64,000 bases of DNA from JAXMAR01 sp046350295. Lineage in GTDB: Bacteria > Planctomycetota > Planctomycetia > Gemmatales > Gemmataceae. This document shows, in pieces, positions 12,196 through 20,185 of the stretch. The stretch's first letter is position 1, and each line of letters opens with the position of its first letter. The notes below the pieces were generated by a model, which saw only the letters and a program-made list of their open reading frames with translations, made no database searches and was not told where the DNA came from. Where the stretch lies: contig JAXMAR010000014.1 in assembly GCA_046350295.1 (NCBI GenBank), positions 1-64,000 of the forward strand, written 5' to 3'. The position numbers and the translations under genes were made by a program.

Positions 12196-12925
12196 CGCTT
12201 CACGGTCGGGGCCGAAGTGTAGCCGGCGCCGTCGTCGACGTTGACGGCGGTGACGACGTTCCTGAGGGAGTTCGCCACGGAGCGCCGCCGGTGGTAATGG
12301 CGGTCGCCGCGGCGGCCGCCTTCGAGCCGCCGGTCCCGGTGTTGTTGAAAGTCACGCTCAGCGCGTGGTGTAACCGCTGCCGGGGTTGGTGATGGTCGGT
12401 CACGGCGCCGCCGGAGATGTTGGCGACGCCCGTGGCTTGACGCTGCCGGCGGGGCGGCGTTGAAGGTGACGGTCGGCGCGGACGTAGCCGCTACCGCCGC
12501 TGGTGACGCTGACGGTGTTCAGGTTGCCGAAAGGCGGCCAGGGTTTGCTGGACGCTGTCGATCCAGTTGAGTTGGCTGGCGGTGACGCCGCCGTTGTTGA
12601 AGACGGCGGTGATCAGGGTGCCAGTTGTTGGCAAGCGGTGTCTGGTTGGGGCCGAAGAACACGGTCCAGGTTCCGCCGCTGGTGGAGGAGCGCTGGCCGG
12701 CGGTGATGATTGTGGCGCTGTCGGAGCAAAGGGCGAAGCTGGGTGTCGTGGCGCCGGTCGCCTTGACGCAGAACGCTGCCGGCGGCGGAGTTGCCGAGCA
12801 CGCCGGTGATGAGCACGCGGCCGTCGCTCAGGCCGTGGTCCATTTGCGTGGTGATGACGATCGGCCTCGGCACTGCTGGCGCTGGTCACCGAGCGCCGAG
12901 GGGCGATGCCGTAGATATCGCTATT
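12170..12925 (-). pseudogene. Indel-ridden link between giant-gene segments
   Basis: No single minus-strand frame spans this zone, yet short pieces in all three frames match paralogous LamG and GSGYTSAP modules elsewhere in the gene. Examples are 'FFGPNQTPLANNWH', as also seen near 14500, and 'DDGAGYTSAPTV' near 12220. At least six or seven frame changes fall within about 750 bases. The clean modules on both sides suggest small deletions or insertions rather than a true gene boundary. The natural protein is likely one continuous polypeptide through here. Confidence 0.7.
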
Positions 12926-15900
12926 GCCGGTGTTGAAGCCGAAGCTGGGGATTGGTTGTGTTGTTCTGGAGGTACAGGCCGTAGCCGGTGAAGGCCACCG
13001 GTTCGACGTTGAAGCCGCCGTTCCAGTTCATCCAGAAGGAGACGCTGTTCTGGGCGTTCGCAGCCGTCTGTAACCCGGGCACGGCGAGGGCGGCCGTGCC
13101 GCCGAAGAACTGCATGGCCGTGTTGCTGTCACCCGGCAGGGCGCCGCCGACGGTCGCGGTCGCGGCCGCCCCGATCCCGCCGCCGCCGGAGAAGCTGATG
13201 GAGGGGGGCGAGGTGTAGCCCGAGCCGCCATTGGTGATCTGGACGCCGATGATGACGCCGCCGGAGACGATCGCGGTCGCGGTCGCGCCGGAGCCGTTGG
13301 GAGCGGTGAAGATGACGCCGGGAACCGAGGTGTAGCCCGAGCCGCCGTTGGTGATGGTGACGGCCGAGACGAACGAGCCGAGGTTCACGGCGCCGGAGAG
13401 AGCGCCGTCGTTCTGGCCGGTTGCCGCGTTGGCAAGGCTGAATTTCGGCTTGCGCAAGGACTGGAGCAGGGCGAGGCTGGAGCCGTCGAAGAGATAAGCG
13501 GCGCCGGCGTCGGTGACGACTCCGGTGTCAGCAAAGGGAGCGCCGACCACGAAGTTATTGCCGACCGCCGCCACGGAAGTTCCAAACTGATCGCTCGGCC
13601 CCGGGAAGGGGTTGCGGACGAGCGTCAGGGCGCTGTTGGCCGGGTCGTAGACATAGACGGCGCCGGCGTTGGACGCGCCCGTGTCGTCGAAGGGAGCGCC
13701 GATGAGGAGCTTGGCGCCGACCACGGCCAGCGCCTTGCCGAACTGATCGCCGTTCACGGGCGTGGCCTTCTGAATTCTCGACAGGAAGGCCCCGGTGGTC
13801 GCGTCGTAGGCGTAGACGGCGCCGGCGTCGGCGGCGCCGCTGTCGTCGAGGGGGGCGCCGACGTAGAGGACATTGCCGATGACGGCCAGGGCTGAGCCAA
13901 GCTGGTCATTGGCGGTTTGCGGCGTTCCGGATTCGCCGAGCCGATAGTAGGCGACCGGGCTCTGACCTTGAACCGTGGCGCTATAGCCGGCTCCGGTGGC
14001 GCCAACCTGGGCGGAGACGTCGGCGGCCGAGAGCTGGCGATTGAAGAAAGCGACCTCGTCGAGGCTGCCGGTGAAGCGGTTGTTGGTGTCGCGCACCCAG
14101 CCGCTGAGCCGGACCGTCGGGGCGACCGTGGCGGTGGCGGCTGCGCCCGAGCCGTTACCGCCGGAGAACGTGATTGTCGGGGGCGTGCTGGTGTAGCCGA
14201 AGCCGGGGTTGATGATGGTGACGCTCGTGACGACGCCGTTGGTGATCGTGGCGAGGCCGGTGGCGGTCGAGATGGCCAGACCGGTCGCGGGCGGGGCCGA
14301 GAAGGTCACGGTCGGGGCGGAGGTATAGCCGCTGCCGCCGTTCGTGATGGTCACGCTGGTGACGCCGGCGCCGGCAAAGCGCGTGGCGTTGGTCGTGCCG
14401 GCGCGTTGACTCAAGGATTGCAGGACGCCGTCGATGTAGAGCTGAAGCTGGGACAGGCTTCCCGGATTGTTCGGGAAGACGGCGGCGACATGGTGCCAGT
14501 TGTTGGCGAGGGGCGTCTGGTTGGGGCCGAAGAGCTTGGCCCAGGCGCCGCTATTCGCGTTGTAGGAGCCATTGCCGGTCGAGCCGTTGAGGGAGAAGGT
14601 GTTGGCATCGATGACGGTGACGGTCCACGCGCCGTTGGCGGCCGTATTGCCGGTCGCTCCGGTGATCGAGACCTTGTCGCCGGTCGCGAGGCCGTGATTC
14701 GTGCTGGTGACGACAATGGGTCCGGCGTTGGTGGCGGCGCTGACCGTTCCCGAGATGTTGAGGCCGTAGAGGTCGCCGCCGGCGGTGTTGAAGCCGAAGC
14801 CCGTGCCTTGGAAGATCAGATCGTAGTCGGTGAAGCCCAGAGGCATGGGGCTGCCGGAATTGCTGCCGTTCCATTTCATCCAGAGAGAAACGGAATTGAC
14901 GGTGCCGGCGCCGCTGTTGAGCTGCGGAATCGACATCGCGACCTGGCCGCCGGCGAAGGCGTAGGCGGTGTCGGCGTCGCCGCTGAGGGCGCCGGCAGCG
15001 CCCAGAGAGATCGGGCCGGCCTGGAAATAGCCGTTGTTGAGGTTGGCTGTCGCATCGACGACGGGGATGGCCGATTTCTGATCGGTGGCGCCCGCGCTAT
15101 AGGACGTGACCAGCTGCGGCGTCGCGTTGTTCACGGTCACGGTCGCGCTGGACGAAGCGCTCAGAGCGGCGCCGTCGGTGTCGGCGACCGTGACGCTGAC
15201 GGTCGGGGCGCCGTTGTCCCGGTACTGGTGGGTAACCGTGAACGTTTTGACCGGGGCGACCTCGATGACGGCGATCTTGGGGTTGAGAGTGCCGCGGCCC
15301 TCGATGTCGTCCCATTTCCCTTGCGCCGAGAAGTTGATGTAGCCGTGGTCCTGGAGGCCGCCCGAACCGTTGTCCGGGTTACCGGACAACCAGTTCGTGT
15401 ACGTGAGCGGCTCGCCGGACGTCCAGGTGAAGACGCCTTCGTTGCTGGCGTCGTTGAGCCCGATCCAGGCCGTCGTCAGGTTGGTCCCGGTCTCGCTGAT
15501 GAGCATCTTCTGGACAAAGTCGTTCTCGGCCTGGCTGCCGATGGTAACGAGGTGGCCGCCCATGAGCTGGGCCTGGGCCTCCGCGTCGTACCAGTTGGAA
15601 GTAGCCTTCGTGACGTAGTAGGTGTGGCCGCCGAAAGTGTAGGGGTTGGAGAGGAGGCCGGTCGCCCCCGTGAGGCTGACGGTTTGGGTCAAGGAGGCGG
15701 TCGCGGTCGCCCCCGAGCCGCCGCCGCCCGAGATGGCAACGGCGGGGGCGGACGTATAGCCGGCGCCGCCGCTCGTGATACTCACGCCGACGACGGCGAG
15801 GACCGGGCTCGCGGCAGCGCCTGAGCCGGGGCCGGAAAAACTGATGGTGGGCGGCGCCGTGTAGCCGCTGCCGGGATTGGTGATGAGGACGGCCGTGACG

Positions 15901-18900
15901 GCGCCGGTGACCGGATTGACGACGGCCAGGCCGGTCGCGGTTGTTCCTTGAGGCGAAGCGCCGAAGGTCACCGTGGGGGGCGTGGTGTAGCCGCCGCCTC
16001 CCGCCGTGACCGTCGCGGTGGTGACGCCGAGGCTGGCGACGGCCATGGCGCCGGCGCCGCCGCCGCCGGACAAGGTGACGGTGGGCGCGGAGGTAAAGCC
16101 GCTGCCGCCGGTGGTAAGCGTCAGGCCCCCCACGCTGCCGTCGCCCCAGTTCACCGTCGCCGTTTGTCCGTCCTGCGTATCGGCGTCGGTGTAGCTCACT
16201 GTCAGGGTGGCGAAACCGTTCTCGTCGATCTGAGGGGTCACGGAGGTCGCGCTGATGACCGGCGCGGCGTCGGCGGTCTTGACGTTGACGTCGCGGCTGA
16301 ACTCGGAGGTCGATCCGTTGACGGTCGCCGTGGCGGTCAGCACGGAAGCGGCGTTGACGGTGGCCGGCAGCGACGCGAGTGGAATCGTGAACGTGAACCT
16401 GTTGGCGGTGTCGGCGCCGATCGTGGGGTTGGCATAGGTTCCGGTCGTGGCGTCGCTGTCCTGGGCGGAGCCTTCAACAAGGGAGGCGAGATAAGTCTTG
16501 CCCGCGCCGAAGCTGTTGCCCGTGTTGTCGGCGAGGTAGAGGTCGATGACGGCGCCCTTCTTCGGGGCGGCGGAGCCGAGGTCGGTGGGAGTCGTCGCGC
16601 CCGGAGCGTCGCCCAGCCGCCAGTACGTGACGGGCTTGTCAGCGAGAACGGCGCCGCTGTAACCGGCGCCGGCGAGGAAGTGGCTCTGGATTTGCTGAGC
16701 CGAGAGGGACGTGTCGTAGATGGCCACCTCGTCCATCGAACCGACGTACTTCTGCAGCGGGTCGAAGCCGCCGCCGAGCGTGTCCTGCTCCTGGCCGAGC
16801 ACAATGGTTCCGCCCGGCGTGAGGAACTGACCCAGCTGCAGGGTGGTCGTGAAGGCGAGCAATCCGTCCTTGTAGATCTGCAACGTGCCGGAGCTGGGGG
16901 AGCCGAACCAGGTGACGGCGACGTGGCGCCAGGCGCCGTCGTTGACGCTGACGCCGGTGACCACCGATTGATTCTTGATGGAGACGGTCAGATTGGCCGG
17001 ATTGGAGATCAGGAACTCGTTGTCGAAGCCGCTGCTGGCGTAAGAGAAGATGCCGCTTTGATTGGTGGCGCTCGTCTTGAGCCACATCTCGACGGTCACC
17101 GCGCTGCTCAGTTTGCTGTACGAGCTGCTGATGAGGTAATCGTTGTCCGTGCCGCCGAAGGTGGCCGCCGTGTCGCCGGCGATGGCGCCGGGGGCGCCGA
17201 GCACGAGGCTACCGGTGTAGCTCGTGAGCGCAGGGGACGCGGGCGCGAAGCCGCTGACGACGAGGTTACCGGCGCCGTCGAGGCGGGCGCTGGTGATAAC
17301 CGGGGCGTTGAGTAGGGTATTGGGGCCGGTATCCGCATCCGCCGCGTCATTCTTCGTGACGTTGTCGCCGTTCAGGTCGATGCCCTGCCCGACGTTCGAG
17401 AAGATCGAGTTGCCGCTGAAGGCGTTGCCGGAGGTCGAGGCGGTGGTCACGTCGATGCCGGCGCCGCGATTGAAGGCGATGACGTTGGCCAGCGTGCTCG
17501 AACCGCCGATGGTATTGCCGGTGGCGCCGTTGGTGATCAGGACGCCGTCGGCCGCGTTTCCGGTGGTGTAGGTGTTGACGGCGATCGTCGGGCCGGCGCC
17601 GGTGAGCCCGGTCGTCGTGGCGCTCACCGTGGGCTGGACGGCGACGCCGAGGACGTTCTGAAAGGTGATGGTGAGGAAGCCGAGGCCGGTCACGCTGACA
17701 CTGCTGGCGCCGGCGCCTACCGTCGAGAGAGTGTCGAGAGCAGCCTGGATATTGGCGGCCAGGGTGGCGGGGGCGGAGCTCCAGACGATGGGGACGGTGG
17801 TCACGCCGGCGACCGTCAGGAGGAAGGTCCCGCCGGTGATCGTGCTGCTGAAGGCCAGCGTCGTGGTTGTCGGTCCCATGGCGCCATCGGGCCTGGTCCC
17901 GATGTAGTTGCCGGCCACGAGATTGTTGATCGTGCCGGAATCGGAGATCAAGACGCCGCGGGCCTTATTGCCGGAGATGACATTGCGCTCGGCGGCGTCG
18001 TTGACGAGGTCGCCGTTGGAGCCGATGCGGTTCGAGGCGGCGCCGACGAGAAGGGCGACGCCGCTGGCGGCGTTGCCGAGGGGGGAGCCGTCGGCGGCTA
18101 GGCCGATCCAGTTGCCGGCGATGACGTTCTGGTAAGCGCTCTGGATCTGCACGCCGTGGAAATTGTTGCCGGCGATGATGTTTCGCTCGGCGGCGTCGGC
18201 GACGCCGTCGGCATTGGAGCCGATGGTGTTGAAGGTGGCGCCGTTGTAGATCAGGACGCCGCTGGAGCCGTTGGCGATCGGGGCGAGGCCGGCGGCGTTG
18301 ACGCCGATGTAGTTGCCGGCGACGCTGTTGTACGAGGTACCCGGGGACTCGATGCGGACGCCGTAGCTGAGGTTGCCGGAGATCACGTTGCGTTCGGCGT
18401 CGTCGTTTACGCCGTCGCCGTTCGTGCCGAGGACGTTGGCCTGGGCGCCGTTCTGGATATAGACGCCGTAGAGGTTGTTGGGGATGGCCGCGTCGCCGCC
18501 GACGTTGGTCCCGATGTAGTTGCCGGCGACCGTGTTCAGGTACGCGCCCGTGATGAAAACGCCGTAGTTGAGATTGCCGGAGATGATGTTGCGCTCGAGG
18601 GCGTCGGCGACGCCGTCACCGTTCGTGCCGATCCGGTTGCCGCGTGAGCTGCCCTGGATCAAGACGCCGACGACCGCGTTGGGGATCGCGGCCGAGCCGT
18701 CCTTGCTGGTCCCGATGTAGTTTCCGGCGACGATGTTCTTGCTCTGGCCGAGGCCGAAGGACTTGATCATCGCATAGGCCACGGAAACGGCAATGGAGCC
18801 TTGCAATTGCAGACCGTTCCCCGGCAGGGTGTTGTCGCCGACGAGGCGCCAGCCGTTGGCGGCGGTGACGGCCGTCGTGTTGACGCCGGCGGCGACGGAA

Positions 18901-19886
18901 AGCTCGAAGCCCGAGCTGCCGGTCAGGTCGTAGCCCACCCATTCGAAGGTGTGGGCGCCGGCGGTGAGGGTAGCCGTGCCGTAGGTGACGGCGAAGCCTC
19001 TTGGCGTGTCGAACTGGGCGACGAGGACGCCGTCGATCTTTAGGCGGCTGCCGTCGTCGGAGCCCAGCGCGAACGAATAGGTTCCGGCAGTGTTGACTTG
19101 CAGAACCCCGGTCGCCTTGACGGCATAGTAGTCGCCGCCGCCGCCGGGGATGGGATTGTTGACGCTCCAGGCGCCGGTGGCCGGGCCGGTGCTGTCGCTG
19201 AAATCGAGCCGGCTGATCGTCGCCGTCGCGGCGGCTAAGGTCGGCAGCTGACCGCTCAGCAGCTGGTCCGCCTCCGCCAGGTAGCTCTCCGCCGGACCGC
19301 TGGTGATGTTGACTCCATACTGGGCGTTGCCGGAAAGGACGTTTCGCTCGGCGGCGTCGTTGACGCCGTCGCCGTCCGTGCCGATGAGGTTCGATCCGCC
19401 GCCGCTGACGAAGATACCGCTCAGGGTATTGCCGTGGGCCTGGGTACCGCTGACGTCCGTACCGATGAAGTTGCCGATGATGCGGGCGTTGCTGGCGGCG
19501 TTCAGGAAGATGCCGTGGCCGGCAAAGCCCTGAATGTCCAGGCCGGTGATGGTGACGCCCGCGGAGTTGATCTGCAGGCCGGAGCCGAGAATCTCGTCGT
19601 GGCCGTCGAGGACGATCTTCAGAACGGCGTTGTCGCCGGCGGCAAGCGTGTTGCGGCTGGCGCCCGCCTGGGTGTAGCCGTCGATGGTGATGTTGGCGCG
19701 GGTGAGGGCGGGCAGAGCGGAGGTGAGGCCGATGGTGAAGGCGCCGGTAGTCGCGTTGTAACCGGGGTCGCTGGCGGGGATGTTGAAGGCGATGGTGACC
19801 GGGTATGTGCCGACGGGGCTGTTGGCGTTGACGTCGAGGATCGCCTGTCGGAACGAGCCGGGACCGGAATCGGCGCTGTTCTGCAC
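12921..19886 (-). CDS. Giant modular surface protein, second segment
   Basis: This segment of about 2,320 residues is in a different frame from the N-terminal segment; its frame is open upstream to about 20145, so the 19886 start is only formal and it is best read as a continuation. It opens with a parallel beta-helix of Planctomycetes type ('NSADSGPGSFRQAI', then many 'N-x-I-x-G-N-x-I-G' turns) interrupted by a PA14-like domain at 19290-18870. It goes on to a beta-helix end domain split by a LamG domain (about 17230-16560), GSGYTSAP repeats (16130-15700), a C-type lectin domain (15650-15255) inside a PKD domain, a LamG domain (15000-14040) split by GSGYTSAP repeats, an FG-GAP propeller (13950-13420) lying inside another LamG domain, and the start of a further LamG domain. 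The stop at 12921 lies in the middle of that LamG domain and follows a frame change. Confidence 0.85.
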   Translation of the reverse strand: MQNSADSGPGSFRQAILDVNANSPVGTYPVTIAFNIPASDPGYNATTGAFTIGLTSALPALTRANITIDGYTQAGASRNTLAAGDNAVLKIVLDGHDEILGSGLQINSAGVTITGLDIQGFAGHGIFLNAASNARIIGNFIGTDVSGTQAHGNTLSGIFVSGGGSNLIGTDGDGVNDAAERNVLSGNAQYGVNITSGPAESYLAEADQLLSGQLPTLAAATATISRLDFSDSTGPATGAWSVNNPIPGGGGDYYAVKATGVLQVNTAGTYSFALGSDDGSRLKIDGVLVAQFDTPRGFAVTYGTATLTAGAHTFEWVGYDLTGSSGFELSVAAGVNTTAVTAANGWRLVGDNTLPGNGLQLQGSIAVSVAYAMIKSFGLGQSKNIVAGNYIGTSKDGSAAIPNAVVGVLIQGSSRGNRIGTNGDGVADALERNIISGNLNYGVFITGAYLNTVAGNYIGTNVGGDAAIPNNLYGVYIQNGAQANVLGTNGDGVNDDAERNVISGNLSYGVRIESPGTSYNSVAGNYIGVNAAGLAPIANGSSGVLIYNGATFNTIGSNADGVADAAERNIIAGNNFHGVQIQSAYQNVIAGNWIGLAADGSPLGNAASGVALLVGAASNRIGSNGDLVNDAAERNVISGNKARGVLISDSGTINNLVAGNYIGTRPDGAMGPTTTTLAFSSTITGGTFLLTVAGVTTVPIVWSSAPATLAANIQAALDTLSTVGAGASSVSVTGLGFLTITFQNVLGVAVQPTVSATTTGLTGAGPTIAVNTYTTGNAADGVLITNGATGNTIGGSSTLANVIAFNRGAGIDVTTASTSGNAFSGNSIFSNVGQGIDLNGDNVTKNDAADADTGPNTLLNAPVITSARLDGAGNLVVSGFAPASPALTSYTGSLVLGAPGAIAGDTAATFGGTDNDYLISSSYSKLSSAVTVEMWLKTSATNQSGIFSYASSGFDNEFLISNPANLTVSIKNQSVVTGVSVNDGAWRHVAVTWFGSPSSGTLQIYKDGLLAFTTTLQLGQFLTPGGTIVLGQEQDTLGGGFDPLQKYVGSMDEVAIYDTSLSAQQIQSHFLAGAGYSGAVLADKPVTYWRLGDAPGATTPTDLGSAAPKKGAVIDLYLADNTGNSFGAGKTYLASLVEGSAQDSDATTGTYANPTIGADTANRFTFTIPLASLPATVNAASVLTATATVNGSTSEFSRDVNVKTADAAPVISATSVTPQIDENGFATLTVSYTDADTQDGQTATVNWGDGSVGGLTLTTGGSGFTSAPTVTLSGGGGAGAMAVASLGVTTATVTAGGGGYTTPPTVTFGASPQGTTATGLAVVNPVTGAVTAVLITNPGSGYTAPPTISFSGPGSGAAASPVLAVVGVSITSGGAGYTSAPAVAISGGGGSGATATASLTQTVSLTGATGLLSNPYTFGGHTYYVTKATSNWYDAEAQAQLMGGHLVTIGSQAENDFVQKMLISETGTNLTTAWIGLNDASNEGVFTWTSGEPLTYTNWLSGNPDNGSGGLQDHGYINFSAQGKWDDIEGRGTLNPKIAVIEVAPVKTFTVTHQYRDNGAPTVSVTVADTDGAALSASSSATVTVNNATPQLVTSYSAGATDQKSAIPVVDATANLNNGYFQAGPISLGAAGALSGDADTAYAFAGGQVAMSIPQLNSGAGTVNSVSLWMKWNGSNSGSPMPLGFTDYDLIFQGTGFGFNTAGGDLYGLNISGTVSAATNAGPIVVTSTNHGLATGDKVSITGATGNTAANGAWTVTVIDANTFSLNGSTGNGSYNANSGAWAKLFGPNQTPLANNWHHVAAVFPNNPGSLSQLQLYIDGVLQSLSQRAGTTNATRFAGAGVTSVTITNGGSGYTSAPTVTFSAPPATGLAISTATGLATITNGVVTSVTIINPGFGYTSTPPTITFSGGNGSGAAATATVAPTVRLSGWVRDTNNRFTGSLDEVAFFNRQLSAADVSAQVGATGAGYSATVQGQSPVAYYRLGESGTPQTANDQLGSALAVIGNVLYVGAPLDDSGAADAGAVYAYDATTGAFLSRIQKATPVNGDQFGKALAVVGAKLLIGAPFDDTGASNAGAVYVYDPANSALTLVRNPFPGPSDQFGTSVAAVGNNFVVGAPFADTGVVTDAGAAYLFDGSSLALLQSLRKPKFSLANAATGQNDGALSGAVNLGSFVSAVTITNGGSGYTSVPGVIFTAPNGSGATATAIVSGGVIIGVQITNGGSGYTSPPSISFSGGGGIGAAATATVGGALPGDSNTAMQFFGGTAALAVPGLQTAANAQNSVSFWMNWNGGFNVEPVAFTGYGLYLQNNTTNPQLRLQHRQ
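13420..13950 (-). other. FG-GAP-like propeller 1 inside LamG domain
   Basis: Four repeats of the FG-GAP form ('QLGSALAVIGNVLYVGAPL', 'DDTGASNAGAVYVYDP'). The surrounding residues belong to a LamG-type domain: 'VAYYRLGESGTPQTAN' just before, and 'TGQNDGALSGAVNLG' then 'DSNTAMQFFGG' after. The propeller therefore sits between the first strand and the body of that LamG domain. Confidence 0.75.
15255..15650 (-). other. C-type lectin-like domain 1 inside PKD domain
   Basis: Motifs 'FGGHTYYVTKAT', 'WYDAEAQAQLMGGHLVTIGS', 'WIGLNDASNEGVFTWTSGEP' and 'YTNWLSGNPDN' identify a C-type lectin-like domain. Upstream (about 16150) is the PKD start 'VNWGDGSVGG' and downstream (about 15240) its end 'VTHQYRDNGAPTVSVTVADT'. 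Lectin and GSGYTSAP modules therefore interrupt one PKD domain. Confidence 0.85.
17300..19886 (-). other. Right-handed parallel beta-helix with PA14-like insert
   Basis: Repeated coils of the type 'ERNVISGN-x-x-[YH]-G-V-x-I' and 'NxVAGNYIGTN' mark a parallel beta-helix (Pbh1/NosD-like). Between 19290 and 18870 a PA14-like domain is inserted ('GSDDGSRLKIDGVLVAQFD', 'GAHTFEWVGYDLTG'), after which helix coils resume. Confidence 0.8.
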
Positions 19887-20185
19887 CGTGAAGACCGGAG
19901 TAGGCGTGGTCGCGTAGAGAGGCGCGGTGGAGGGGACCCAGGCCGGCCCGTTGACCAGCGTGCCGGCGTTGGCATGACCGGAGCCGTCGGCGGCGCTGGT
20001 CCCGCTGCCGTCGTCGAGCTTCCAGTAAAGGACGAGGCCCGACTCGGCGCCGGTGAGCGGCTTGTTGACGTTGGCGAGGATGTCGGCATCGGCGCGGGCG
20101 TAATTCCAGACGCGGACTCGTCGATCTGGCCGCTGAAGGAGGAGCCGCTCGAGGAAGCTGGTGGTGTCGGCCAGACCGAGGGGCG

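Noticed and set aside
18616..20180. Continuation of the N-terminal giant-gene frame down to 18616
   Set aside because: The translation is arginine/proline-rich nonsense, while a neighbouring frame carries an obvious beta-helix and PA14-like domain.
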